DNA of 64,000 bases from Lacrimispora indolis DSM 755 (GTDB taxonomy: Bacteria; Bacillota; Clostridia; Lachnospirales; Lachnospiraceae). The stretch lies in assembly GCF_000526995.1 (NCBI RefSeq), contig NZ_AZUI01000001.1, positions 5,002,001 to 5,066,000 on the forward strand, given 5' to 3'. The notes under the pieces are model-generated. The model was not told the DNA's origin, did no database searches, and was given only the letters and a program-made list of their open reading frames with translations. A program made the translations under genes and the position numbers. Below, one piece after another: positions 17,385 through 25,594 of the stretch; position 1 is the stretch's first letter, and every line of letters starts with the position of its first letter.

Positions 17385-17404
17385 CTAGGATAAGAGGTGA
17401 TATG

Positions 17405-18070
17405 ATGCATAATACCGTAGTAATTAAAAGCAACAGAGCAGGTATGACTGTCATCCTGGACCCAGATATCCCCTTCCCTCAGCTTCTTTCTGATATTGGG
17501 AAAAAATTCGGGGATCATGCAAAATTCTGGGGATCCGTACAAATGACCCTGACCCTGGAGGGCCGGGAACTGACTTCCGAAGAAGAATTCGCAATCATCA
17601 ACCAGATCACGGAAAATTCCAATGTGGAGATCATCTGCCTGGTTGATACGGATATAAACCGCATGGAGCGCTGTGAAAAAGCACTGAACGAGAAACTGAT
17701 GGAATTGTCCTGCCAGACAGGCCAGTTCTTCAAAGGTAATCTACAAAGCGGAGAGACTTTGGAATCCGAAGCCAGCATTGTCATCATTGGTGATGTGTGC
17801 AAGGGATCAAAGGTTTTGGCAAAAGGCAACGTAATCGTTCTCGGAAAGCTTTCCGGAACGGTATGTGCAGGTGTGGCAGGCAACCGGGGGGCGCTTATCA
17901 CAGCTCTTGATATGGCTCCCATTCAACTGCGTATCGCAGATTGTACCTCAGGTCTTGACGGAAGAGGCAAGCGCCTGGGACGGGGTCCTATGAAGGCTTA
18001 TATGGAAAATAACAAAGTCATAATTAAACCAATGAAAAAAAGTGTGGAAATATTCCAAAAATTAAGGTAA
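17405..18070 (+). CDS. minC: Septum site-determining protein MinC
   Basis: Inhibitor of FtsZ ring assembly at the poles, activated by MinD. The N-terminal domain spans residues 1-100; the C-terminal beta-helix, with GDVCKGSKVLAKGNVIVLGKL and RIAD, spans about 105-205. An unusual feature is the basic end (KPMKKSVEIFQKLR). Start ATG 17405 is preferred over ATG 17402 because AGAGGTGA ends at 17400. Follows mrdA by 20 bases and precedes minD by 35. Confidence 0.93.
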   Translation: MHNTVVIKSNRAGMTVILDPDIPFPQLLSDIGKKFGDHAKFWGSVQMTLTLEGRELTSEEEFAIINQITENSNVEIICLVDTDINRMERCEKALNEKLMELSCQTGQFFKGNLQSGETLESEASIVIIGDVCKGSKVLAKGNVIVLGKLSGTVCAGVAGNRGALITALDMAPIQLRIADCTSGLDGRGKRLGRGPMKAYMENNKVIIKPMKKSVEIFQKLR

Positions 18071-18105
18071 AATAGAATATGGTATAAAAATCAGGAGGAT
18101 ATGAT

Positions 18106-18897
18106 ATGAGCGAAATCATCGTAATCACTTCTGGAAAAGGCGGGGTAGGCAAGACAACAACTTCTGCCAATGTTGGTACCGGACTGGCAATCCTGGGTAA
18201 GAAAGTAGTTCTGATTGATACAGATATCGGACTTCGGAACCTGGATGTCGTTATGGGTCTGGAAAACCGCATTGTCTACAATTTAGTGGACGTGGTGGAG
18301 GGGAACTGCCGTATGAAGCAGGCCCTGATAAAAGACAAAAGATACCCAAACTTATTTTTACTTCCCTCGGCACAAACCAGGGACAAGACAGCTGTCACCC
18401 CCGGACAAATGGTGAAGCTGGTTGATGATTTAAGAGAAGAGTTTGATTATATCCTGCTGGATTGTCCTGCAGGTATCGAACAAGGCTTTCAAAACGCCAT
18501 TGCAGGCGCTGACAGAGCCATTGTCGTGACAACCCCGGAGGTGTCCGCAATCCGGGATGCAGACCGGATCATCGGTCTTTTGGAAGCTGCTGACATGGGG
18601 ACCATTGAACTCATCGTAAACCGCATTCGGGCGGATATGGTGAAAAGGGGAGACATGATGTCTCTTGACGACGTCATGGACATCCTTGCCGTTGATATTA
18701 TCGGCGCTGTGCCGGATGACGAGGACATCGTCATTTCCTCAAACCAGGGAGAACCTCTTGTTGGTATGGGAACCCCGGCTGGACAGGCTTATATGGATAT
18801 CTGCAGGCGGATTACCGGGGAAAATATCCCCCTTCATAATCCGGCAGTGCGTGAAGGCCTGTTCTTTAAGCTCTCGCACCTCCTAAAAAGAGCATAG
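18106..18897 (+). CDS. minD: Septum site-determining ATPase MinD
   Basis: Deviant Walker ATPase that recruits MinC to the membrane. KGGVGKTT at residues 11-18, the switch DCPAGIEQGF around 124, and a C-terminal amphipathic membrane-targeting helix (GLFFKLSHLLKRA). AGGAGG lies 7 bases before ATG 18106; the closer ATG 18101 opens a two-codon frame only. 263 residues, normal length. Confidence 0.97.
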   Translation: MSEIIVITSGKGGVGKTTTSANVGTGLAILGKKVVLIDTDIGLRNLDVVMGLENRIVYNLVDVVEGNCRMKQALIKDKRYPNLFLLPSAQTRDKTAVTPGQMVKLVDDLREEFDYILLDCPAGIEQGFQNAIAGADRAIVVTTPEVSAIRDADRIIGLLEAADMGTIELIVNRIRADMVKRGDMMSLDDVMDILAVDIIGAVPDDEDIVISSNQGEPLVGMGTPAGQAYMDICRRITGENIPLHNPAVREGLFFKLSHLLKRA

Positions 18898-18908
18898 GAG
18901 GGTGTGGT

Positions 18909-19187
18909 ATGAGCCTGCTTCCTGTATTCCGCAAGAAGAATTCAGGAGAAATTGCAAGAAATCGTCTGAAACTTTTGCTGGTTGCGGACAAGGCTGATTG
19001 TTCTCCTGAGATCATGCAGATGATAAAAGACGATATGGTCCGTGTTGTTTCAAGATACATGGATATAGATTCCGACAGAATAGAGATACAGATGAAAAAG
19101 CTGAAACAGCCGGATTGCGAACGCTTTACACCGGTGCTTTATGCAAACATCCCTATTCGCGATGTACCTGAAAAGGGGATATACTAA
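18909..19187 (+). CDS. minE: Cell division topological specificity factor MinE
   Basis: 92 residues: an N-terminal part that contacts MinD (residues about 10-40, with RNRLKLLLVADKAD) and a C-terminal dimer domain. Presence of MinE rather than DivIVA alone suggests a Min system with pole-to-pole oscillation, as in some Clostridia. Preceded by AGGAGGG; rodA starts two bases after its stop. Confidence 0.94.
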   Translation: MSLLPVFRKKNSGEIARNRLKLLLVADKADCSPEIMQMIKDDMVRVVSRYMDIDSDRIEIQMKKLKQPDCERFTPVLYANIPIRDVPEKGIY

Positions 19188-19189
19188 TT

Positions 19190-20314
19190 ATGTTTTCTGA
19201 CTACAATTTTAAATACTATAATTACCGGTTAGTTTTGTACATGCTGTCGCTGTCCGTTATTGGAATTCTTGTGGTGGCCAGCGCCTCCAACCAGGATTCT
19301 GCTACAGTGACAAAACAGATTATCGGCGTGATGGTGGGATTTGCCCTTGCTATCGGGCTTTCCATCATAGACTATCATAAACTCATAAAGCTTTATGCTC
19401 TGGATTATGCAGTCTGCATCCTTTTGCTGGGTGCTGTTCTTGTTATGGGACATACGGCCGGAGGGGCTACCAGGTGGATCAACATTCCCGGTATCGGACG
19501 GATACAGCCGTCTGAGTTCGTAAAAATTGGATTAATCGTGTTCTTTTCCTGGTATTGGAGCAAATACCAGGAAAGGCTGAACACGCCGGTGATGATAGGC
19601 TTGGCCGCCTTGTTTGCGGCCATTCCCATCGGCCTTATTTTTGCGGAACCCAACTTATCCACCAGCCTTGTGGTGTCCATCATTATTCTGTGCATGGTAT
19701 TTTCCGCAGGAATCAGCTACCGGTGGATCGGCGGCGTCCTTGCCGTAGCAATACCGGCAGGAGCGCTTTTCATATTTCTGCTGACTAAGGGTCTGATCCC
19801 TTTTATCCACGACTATCAGGCACGGCGTATCCTTGCATGGATTTATCCTCATGCAGAGCAGTATGCCGAAAATCTGTACCAGCAAAAAAATTCAATTATG
19901 GCAATCAGTTCCGGACAGCTTCAAGGGAAAGGACTTTTTAATACAACCATTGCATCGGTGAAAGATGGAAATTTCTTATCAGCCGGAGAAACCGACTTTA
20001 TTTTTGCCATTATAGGCGAAGAGATGGGATTTCGAGGCAGCGTTATCGTCATTGTTCTTATTGGTTTGGTTGTATTTGAATGTCTTTATTTGGCATCCAA
20101 ATCCAAGGATATGTCAGGAAAACTGATTTGTACCGGCATGGCAGCCTTAATCGGCTTTCAGGCCTTTGCCAATATCGCCGTGGCAACACAAATATTTCCC
20201 AATACAGGCCTTCCGCTCCCCTTTATCAGCTCGGGAGTCAGTTCGCTCATCAGCATTTTTATGGGTATGGGATTGGTACTGAATGTTGGGCTTCAACGCA
20301 AAATCGGTAATTAA
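19190..20314 (+). CDS. rodA: Rod-shape determining glycosyltransferase RodA (SEDS family)
   Basis: SEDS-family peptidoglycan polymerase with about ten membrane segments over 374 residues. Family motifs include GGATRWINIPGIGRIQPSEF near 90-110, AEPNLSTSL around 150, the large loop with YQQKNSIMAISSGQLQGKG, and PNTGLPLPFISSGVSS near the end. RodA rather than FtsW is supported by the operon with mrdA, mreC and mreD. Two bases behind minE; mgsA follows. Confidence 0.93.
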   Translation: MFSDYNFKYYNYRLVLYMLSLSVIGILVVASASNQDSATVTKQIIGVMVGFALAIGLSIIDYHKLIKLYALDYAVCILLLGAVLVMGHTAGGATRWINIPGIGRIQPSEFVKIGLIVFFSWYWSKYQERLNTPVMIGLAALFAAIPIGLIFAEPNLSTSLVVSIIILCMVFSAGISYRWIGGVLAVAIPAGALFIFLLTKGLIPFIHDYQARRILAWIYPHAEQYAENLYQQKNSIMAISSGQLQGKGLFNTTIASVKDGNFLSAGETDFIFAIIGEEMGFRGSVIVIVLIGLVVFECLYLASKSKDMSGKLICTGMAALIGFQAFANIAVATQIFPNTGLPLPFISSGVSSLISIFMGMGLVLNVGLQRKIGN

Positions 20315-20331
20315 TAAGGAGGTATATCGTC

Positions 20332-20727
20332 ATGAATATAGGACTAGTTGCACATGATTCAAAGAAAAAACTTATGCAGAATTTCTGCATTGCCTACAGG
20401 GGAATTTTAAGTAAACACATGTTATATGCTACAGGAACTACCGGACGTCTGATTGAAGAGGTAACAAACTTAAATGTTCACAAGTATCTGGCAGGACATC
20501 TGGGCGGTGAGCAGCAGTTAGGGTCCCAGATTGAACACAATGAGATCGATCTGGTCATCTTTTTAAGAGATCCCCTCACACCAAAGTCTCATGAACCGGA
20601 TATCGTAAACATTATGAGTACCTGTGATATGCACAACATTCCTCTTGCAACCAATCTGGCCACCGCAGAGCTTTTGATCAAGTCTCTGGATCGCGGTGAC
20701 TTGGAATGGCGTGAGATGTATAAATAA
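20332..20727 (+). CDS. mgsA: Methylglyoxal synthase (catalytic-base substitution)
   Basis: Converts dihydroxyacetone phosphate to methylglyoxal and phosphate, a bypass under phosphate limitation. The 131 residues match the family over their length: AHDSKKK, YATGTTGRL, FLRDPL and PLATNLATAE. The segment that reads SGP-(M/L)-GGDQQ in the E. coli and Bacillus enzymes reads AGHLGGEQQ here, so the Asp that acts as catalytic base (Asp71 in E. coli) is Glu60, and the neighbouring Ser and Pro are Ala and His. Activity may be changed. Preceded by AAGGAGG, 17 bases after rodA. Confidence 0.9.
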   Translation: MNIGLVAHDSKKKLMQNFCIAYRGILSKHMLYATGTTGRLIEEVTNLNVHKYLAGHLGGEQQLGSQIEHNEIDLVIFLRDPLTPKSHEPDIVNIMSTCDMHNIPLATNLATAELLIKSLDRGDLEWREMYK

Positions 20728-20741
20728 CAGAGGTAGATTCC

Positions 20742-21710
20742 GTGAAGAAAAGAGTTTTTGTAAAATCAGGCTGCATTGCCTTATGTAGTGTATTTCTCAC
20801 AGGCTGCGCCGGTTTAAAGAGCCTTGAAAATCCTTATGTGTTTTCAGAAAGGACCGCTCTTTATCAGTCCAGTGCAGTGTCAGGCAAATCGGAGCCCTTT
20901 GCCCATGATCTCTGCATCGTGGCAGAGGATACTTCCGGCCAGGATAATGCGGTCACTGCCGAAGCTGCCGCTGTCTTTGATCTGACAGATAAAAAGGTCC
21001 TGTTTGCAAAGAATCCTTTTGAGCGGCTGTATCCTGCAAGCATCACAAAGACCATGACAGCTCTTATTGCTTTGAAGTACGGAAACTTAACCGATGAGGT
21101 CACGGTAACCGGAGATGCCGTCATTACGGAAGCCGGTGCCAGCTTATGCGGAATAAGGCCGGGGGATAAGCTCACCATGGAACAGCTATTATATGGTCTC
21201 ATGCTTCCTTCAGGAAATGATGCAGGAGCTGCCATTGCAACCCATATGGCCGGTGGAATTGATCAGTTTTCTCAAATGATGAATGATGAAGCGAAGAGGA
21301 TCGGGGCCACTGGCACTCATTTCCTCAACCCTCACGGGCTGAACGATGAAAATCACTATACTACGGCTTATGACCTGTACTTAATCTTCAACGAAGCTTT
21401 AAAGTATCCCGAATTTCGCAAGATCATCGATACAACAGAATATGCTGCCACCTATCAGGATGGAGCAGGAAACCCGGTAAATGCCACCTGGAAAGGTACC
21501 AACTGGTATATGACAGGAGAGCGGAAGATGCCGGAGGGCCTTACCGTCCTGGGAGGAAAAACAGGTACAACAAAAGCGGCCGGAAGCTGTCTGATCATGG
21601 GAAGCTCGGATTCCGCTGATCGGGAATATGTTACCGTAGTTTTAAAAGCGCCCAACCATGCAGGCCTCTACGATAATATGACAAATATATTGAATAAAAT
21701 TGTAGAATAG
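20742..21710 (+). CDS. D-alanyl-D-alanine carboxypeptidase, lipoprotein form
   Basis: Low-molecular-mass penicillin-binding protein (peptidase family S11) that trims the terminal D-Ala of stem peptides. Active-site motifs are SITK (Ser100-Lys103), SGN (157-159) and KTG (273-275). The N-terminus has a lipobox LTGC with Cys22, so it is probably a membrane-anchored lipoprotein. At 322 residues it lacks the C-terminal beta domain and amphipathic anchor of DacA-type enzymes, which the lipid would replace. GTG start at 20742 after AGAGGT. Last gene of the shape operon. Confidence 0.88.
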   Translation: MKKRVFVKSGCIALCSVFLTGCAGLKSLENPYVFSERTALYQSSAVSGKSEPFAHDLCIVAEDTSGQDNAVTAEAAAVFDLTDKKVLFAKNPFERLYPASITKTMTALIALKYGNLTDEVTVTGDAVITEAGASLCGIRPGDKLTMEQLLYGLMLPSGNDAGAAIATHMAGGIDQFSQMMNDEAKRIGATGTHFLNPHGLNDENHYTTAYDLYLIFNEALKYPEFRKIIDTTEYAATYQDGAGNPVNATWKGTNWYMTGERKMPEGLTVLGGKTGTTKAAGSCLIMGSSDSADREYVTVVLKAPNHAGLYDNMTNILNKIVE

Positions 21711-21713
21711 TCA

Positions 21714-21742
21714 TTGCCTTTCTTATTGATTTGTACTATAAT
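21714..21742 (+). promoter_or_regulatory. Promoter of the small P-loop protein gene
   Basis: TTGCCT (21714-21719), 17-base spacer, TATAAT (21737-21742). Starts right after the carboxypeptidase stop codon. Confidence 0.7.
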
Positions 21743-21799
21743 TATATTAATCCGAATAGACTTTTTATACAAATTATATAACGCAAGGAGGAGATTGCT

Positions 21800-22219
21800 A
21801 TGGTGCAGATAATAGCAGGAAAAAAGGGTAAGGGGAAGACAAAACATCTGTTAGACAGAGCTAATTCCATTGTAAAAGAATCAAAGGGTTCTATTGCGTA
21901 CCTGGACAAAAGTTCCAAGCATATGTACGAATTAAGCAACAAGATCCGTCTCATTAATGTCAATGAGTATCCGATTACATCCAGCGAAGGATTTATAGGT
22001 TTTATCTGTGGTATCATATCCCAGGATCATGATTTGGAAATGATGTTTTTTGACAGCTTTTTAAAGCTGGCCTGCTTAGAAGGGGAAGACATTTCTGAGA
22101 CCATTGCAACTTTGGAAAAAATCGGTGAAAAGTATCACGTAACCTTTGTTCTCAGCGTTTCCATGGATGCAGAGAATATGCCTGAGAATGCCAAGGCCAA
22201 TGTGGTTGTTTCATTATAA
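21800..22219 (+). CDS. Small P-loop protein of unknown function
   Basis: 139 residues with GKKGKGKT at 7-14, a Walker A-like loop, followed by alternating strands and helices and a possible Walker B at EMMFFDS near 75. It has no membrane segment. It looks like a small stand-alone P-loop NTPase, but no catalytic partner motif lets me name a function; similar ORFs occur in Lachnospiraceae next to cell-division genes. Own promoter, AAGGAGG site, and a terminator directly after it, so it is monocistronic. Confidence 0.75.
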   Translation: MVQIIAGKKGKGKTKHLLDRANSIVKESKGSIAYLDKSSKHMYELSNKIRLINVNEYPITSSEGFIGFICGIISQDHDLEMMFFDSFLKLACLEGEDISETIATLEKIGEKYHVTFVLSVSMDAENMPENAKANVVVSL

Positions 22220-22233
22220 TCATACATGAAAGA

Positions 22234-22270
22234 AAAGGGGGCTGCACGGCAGTCTCCTTTGTTTTGCTTG
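22234..22270 (+). terminator. Intrinsic terminator after the P-loop protein gene
   Basis: AAAGGGGGCTGC (22234-22245) pairs with GCAGTCTCCTTT (22249-22260) with two G-U pairs and a 3-base loop, followed by GTTTTGCTTG. Confidence 0.7.
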
Positions 22271-22296
22271 AATTTTTTGGGTTTTCCTTTTATAAT
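22268..22296 (+). promoter_or_regulatory. Promoter of the hlyD-like / yggS / sepF genes
   Basis: TTGAAT (22268-22273), 17-base spacer, TATAAT (22291-22296). Two structured repeat units then form the 5' untranslated region. Confidence 0.6.
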
Positions 22297-22304
22297 ACTA
22301 GAAA

Positions 22305-22408
22305 GGAATGCCCTGGGTATACCTTTATGCCCAAAGAGCATGGGCAGAAATAGGGAAACACCCTACGGGTATACCTTTATGCCCAGAGAGCATGGGCAGG
22401 AATAGGGA
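22305..22408 (+). repeat. Tandem pair of 52-nt structured repeats before the hlyD-like gene
   Basis: Units at about 22305-22356 and 22357-22408. The second reads AACACCCTACGGGTATACC then TTTATGCCC, a loop and CATGGGCA; the first is the same with two bases missing. The arm GGGTAT pairs with ATGCCC through one G-U pair, and ATGCCCA pairs with TGGGCA. The end runs into the site AAAGGAGG. Confidence 0.85.
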
Positions 22409-22422
22409 AAGGAGGCGCCAGG

Positions 22423-23862
22423 TTGGTAAAACAGAAGGTACTGCAGCCATTAAAACGGGCTGCCCACCCAAAGAAGAATAAAAAGATCATCCGGTACCGG
22501 CGGCCTCTGAATATTAATGTTGGCATGATCATCTTTGCGTTGATCTTTGTTTATATGGTATTCAGTGTTACTGCCTATATCCGAAGAGATAAAGTACAGT
22601 TTTATGAAGTACAGGAAGGCAGTATCGTTAATAACAAGAACTACACGGGAATCATCCTCCGGCAGGAAGAAGTGAAGAATGCAGACCGTTCCGGCTATGT
22701 GAATTACTATGTAAGGGAAGGAAAACGGGCTTCCAACGGCACCCGGGTTTATTCCATTGACGAGACAGGAAATCTCACCTCTTTTCTTGCAGAAAATTCA
22801 GAGGAAAAGGTTACACTGACTCCGGAGAATCTTTCTGAACTGAAAAAGCAGCTGACCGCATTCAGCCTTACTTATGATAATAACCAGTTCCATTCCGTCT
22901 ATGATACGAAATACGCCCTGGAAGCCGAAGTCATGGAATACATGAATTTTAATGCTCTGGATAACCTTGGAGACCGGATGGATCAGGCGGGCATTAATTT
23001 TGAACAGGTAAAAGCGGACAAGGCGGGCATTGTCTCCTATGGAGTGGATTCCTATGAAGGACTTCAGCCAAATGCGATCTCAGAGACTGCATTTGACCGC
23101 AGCACCTATACAAAGACCATTACAAAATCCGGAAAACTGATAGAAAAGGGCGCTCCTGTCTATAAAATCATCTCTTCCGATTTGTGGTCCATTGTGTTTC
23201 CAATGACAGAAGAAGACGCCAAATCCTACGGAGACAAAACAAGTCTTACCATAGAATTTTCCGGGCGGGGGTTAAGGGCATCCGGAAGCTTTTCCGTGTT
23301 GACCGGAACCGATGGAAAAACCTTTGGAAAACTGGATTTTGATAAGTACATGGTTCAATTTGCATCTGACCGGTATGTTGACTTTGAAATAGTTTCCGAC
23401 CGGGTGGATGGATTAAAGATTCCTGTTACGGCCGTTACGAAAAAAGATTTTTATCTGGTCCCCATGGAATATGTTACCCAGGGCGGCGACAGCCAGTCCA
23501 CCGGTTTTAACAAGGAGATCTATTCCCAATCAGGGACTTCTGTTGTCTTTGTCCCTACGGAGATTTATTATTCCGAAGGAAACAATTATTATATTGAAAT
23601 GGGAGCAGAAGATGGCTTTAAGTCTGGAGATTATATTGTAAAGCCTAATTCCACGGAACGGTATCAGATCGGGACAAGCGCTTCCCTTCAGGGAGTATAT
23701 AACATAAACAAAGGGTATGCTGTCTTTAAGCAGATTGATGTACTGGCTTCCAATGATGAATACTACACAGTGAAAAAGAACATGACCTATGGGCTGGCAG
23801 TATACGATCACATCGTCTTGAATGCAGAGTCTGTCAGTGAAGGGGAACTAATTTATAAATAA
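22423..23862 (+). CDS. HlyD-like membrane-anchored envelope protein
   Basis: 479 residues with a basic N-terminus (residues 1-30), one membrane segment at about 34-52, and a long extracytoplasmic beta-rich part with HlyD/lipoyl-like segments (IVNNKNYTGIILRQEE, KADKAGIVSYGVDSYEGL, KLIEKGAPVYKIIS). It resembles the HlyD-family proteins found upstream of yggS and sepF in Clostridia; no transporter or outer-membrane partner is adjacent, so an export role is uncertain and a division- or wall-related role is possible. TTG start at 22423, seven bases after GGAGG. Confidence 0.8.
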   Translation: MVKQKVLQPLKRAAHPKKNKKIIRYRRPLNINVGMIIFALIFVYMVFSVTAYIRRDKVQFYEVQEGSIVNNKNYTGIILRQEEVKNADRSGYVNYYVREGKRASNGTRVYSIDETGNLTSFLAENSEEKVTLTPENLSELKKQLTAFSLTYDNNQFHSVYDTKYALEAEVMEYMNFNALDNLGDRMDQAGINFEQVKADKAGIVSYGVDSYEGLQPNAISETAFDRSTYTKTITKSGKLIEKGAPVYKIISSDLWSIVFPMTEEDAKSYGDKTSLTIEFSGRGLRASGSFSVLTGTDGKTFGKLDFDKYMVQFASDRYVDFEIVSDRVDGLKIPVTAVTKKDFYLVPMEYVTQGGDSQSTGFNKEIYSQSGTSVVFVPTEIYYSEGNNYYIEMGAEDGFKSGDYIVKPNSTERYQIGTSASLQGVYNINKGYAVFKQIDVLASNDEYYTVKKNMTYGLAVYDHIVLNAESVSEGELIYK

Positions 23863-23878
23863 ATAAGAGGTGATTGGT

Positions 23879-24571
23879 TTGGTAAAGGAAAATCTGGAAG
23901 AAGTGAACAGCCGGATTTTGGCTGCCTGTAAGAGAGCTGGAAGAAATCCGGAAGAAGTAACCTTAATAGCGGTAAGCAAGACAAAGCCGGCTTCCATGGT
24001 ATCAGAGGCTTACTCTGCCGGATGCCGGGATTTTGGAGAAAATAAAGTGCAGGAGCTGTGTGAAAAACACCTTGCCCTTCCGGAGGATATCCGGTGGCAC
24101 ATGATCGGTCATTTGCAGCGGAATAAAGTGAAACAAGTCATTGATAAAGCCGTGCTGATCCACAGCGTGGATTCCATCCGCCTGGCAGAGCAGATTGAAG
24201 AGGATGCGGCCAGAAAGGATTTGGTTGCGGATATTCTTCTGGAAGTGAATGTGGCAGAAGAGGAAAGCAAATTTGGATTTAAACTGGAGGAGACGGAAAG
24301 CGCCATTCGCCAAATCGCCAGGCTTCCCCATGTAAGGATAAAAGGTCTTATGACTATTGCACCTTTTGTAGAAAATTCTGAAGAAAATCGCCCAGTTTTT
24401 AAAAAATTAAGACAATTTTATGTTGACATGCAAAGCAAAAACATTGATAATGTTAATATGAATACGCTCTCAATGGGTATGACCGGAGACTATGAAGTCG
24501 CCATAGAAGAAGGTGCTACTCTGGTAAGAGTCGGTACCGGAATTTTCGGTACAAGATATTATGGGAAGTAA
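23879..24571 (+). CDS. yggS: YggS family PLP homeostasis protein
   Basis: PLP-binding protein of the alanine-racemase-like barrel fold that keeps free PLP and amino acid pools balanced (YlmE/YggS/PLPBP). The cofactor Lys is in AVSKTKP near residue 33; FGENKVQE and MGMTGDYEVAIEEGATLVRVGTGIFG are family signatures. I place the start at TTG 23879, five bases after AGAGGTGA; a GTG at 23870 is inside that site. 230 residues. The position just before sepF is the usual ylmE-sepF order. Confidence 0.93.
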   Translation: MVKENLEEVNSRILAACKRAGRNPEEVTLIAVSKTKPASMVSEAYSAGCRDFGENKVQELCEKHLALPEDIRWHMIGHLQRNKVKQVIDKAVLIHSVDSIRLAEQIEEDAARKDLVADILLEVNVAEEESKFGFKLEETESAIRQIARLPHVRIKGLMTIAPFVENSEENRPVFKKLRQFYVDMQSKNIDNVNMNTLSMGMTGDYEVAIEEGATLVRVGTGIFGTRYYGK

Positions 24572-24588
24572 AAAGCACTTCCCATAAT
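24558..24588 (+). other. Perfect 12-bp inverted repeat across the yggS stop codon
   Basis: ATTATGGGAAGT (24558-24569) and ACTTCCCATAAT (24577-24588) pair perfectly with a 7-base loop. The left arm contains the last yggS codons and the first base of the TAA stop. No T-run follows, so it is not a standard terminator. Confidence 0.75.
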
Positions 24589-24798
24589 CGGATGGACGGG
24601 GCAAAGAACGCCTCTTTTATCCTTACTTGCTTTGCAAGTTCGGATAAGCTGTATTATATGAACACTTAATGAGTGGGAGAGAAGCGGAGCAGATTCTGCT
24701 GTGCAGATCAGACATGAATTTAGTGAGATTATATGTCTGGGCACTGGAAAGTTATTTTCCGGCTTAGGGCCATGGCATAAGATTGGAGAGAATGAAGT
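24589..24798 (+). other. Structured untranslated region before sepF
   Basis: No gene. Several short hairpins: TTATCC/GGATAA enclosing ACTTGC/GCAAGT (24617-24647), AGCAGA-T-TCTGCT near 24688-24700, and CAGACAT (24709-24715) with ATGTCTG (24733-24739). No convincing promoter found. Confidence 0.4.
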
Positions 24799-25317
24799 AT
24801 GAGCATTTTAGGCAAACTGATGGATAGCATGCGCTTAAATGATACAGAAGATGACGATTACTATTTAGATGATGATTACGAAGATGAAAACGATAAACCT
24901 GCGAAAAGGACCCTTTTTTCAAAAAAGAGTGAAGAGGATTACTACGAGGATGAAGAAGAGTATGAGCAAAAGCCTCGTTTTCTGTCCCGTTCTCCAAAGG
25001 TAGTGCCTATGAAGCAGAGCCGTACGATGGAAGTATCCATGGTAAAACCGACCTCCATTGAAGATGCAAAGGAAATTTGCGATTATATGCTGGCCGGAAA
25101 GGCTGTTGTCCTAAATATGGAGGGCATTCATACGGAAGTCGCCCAGAGAATCATCGACTTTACCTCAGGCGCCACTTACTCCATGAATGGTAATTTGCAG
25201 AAGATATCAAATTACATATTCATAGCAACGCCGGAATCCGTTGAGCTCTCCGGTGATTTTCAGGACCTGTTAAATAATGGAAGCCTGGACATGGGCGGGA
25301 TGAATTTACGCCTTTAA
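24799..25317 (+). CDS. sepF: Cell division protein SepF
   Basis: Membrane-associated FtsZ-bundling protein. The N-terminus (MSILGKLMDSMRL) is an amphipathic membrane-targeting helix, followed by an acidic, Tyr-rich linker (about 13-62) and the globular SepF domain from about residue 78 (VSMVKPTSIEDAKEICDYMLAGKAVVLNME, GATYSMNGNLQKISNYIFIATP). 172 residues, typical. Follows yggS as in most Gram-positive bacteria. Confidence 0.94.
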   Translation: MSILGKLMDSMRLNDTEDDDYYLDDDYEDENDKPAKRTLFSKKSEEDYYEDEEEYEQKPRFLSRSPKVVPMKQSRTMEVSMVKPTSIEDAKEICDYMLAGKAVVLNMEGIHTEVAQRIIDFTSGATYSMNGNLQKISNYIFIATPESVELSGDFQDLLNNGSLDMGGMNLRL

Positions 25318-25484
25318 CAGATTTCTGTAAAAAAGACATCATACATTTCTTTGAATGGTACAAGCAGACGATTTTCCACATTACCCCCTTCCTCAAATCG
25401 TTGCAGCATTGCAATGGAGGGAGCGGGACGGAAGATTGTTTGCTTTCTTCCATGATATAGGGATATAAAATAATACAGCGGATG
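25318..25484 (+). other. Intergenic region after sepF, nothing identified
   Basis: About 170 bases without a supported gene. GCAGCATTGCAATGG near 25405 and an A/T-rich stretch near 25460 are seen, but no clear terminator or promoter hexamer pair. Confidence 0.4.
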
Positions 25485-25588
25485 AACGCCCTTGGGACAT
25501 GCTTATAAGTTAAATAAAACATGGACAAAAAAGAGGAACGTCCTGCGGGCATGCCTGGCTGTCCAAAAACATGGACAAGAAAGAGGAG
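25485..25588 (+). repeat. Tandem pair of 52-nt structured repeats before aroB
   Basis: Units 25485-25536 (degenerate) and 25537-25588, again exactly 52 bases apart. In the second, TGTCCA (25560-25565) pairs with TGGACA (25572-25577) through a 6-base loop, a TCC/GGA version of the stem that is CCC/GGG before mutL. The 3' end forms the aroB ribosome binding site GAGGAG. The first unit keeps the right arm and the start but has lost the left arm. Confidence 0.75.
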
Positions 25589-25594
25589 AATATC

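Noticed and set aside
24589-24798. T-box or amino-acid riboswitch before sepF
   Set aside because: No T-box sequence or specifier-loop pattern and no terminator; only short unrelated hairpins are visible.
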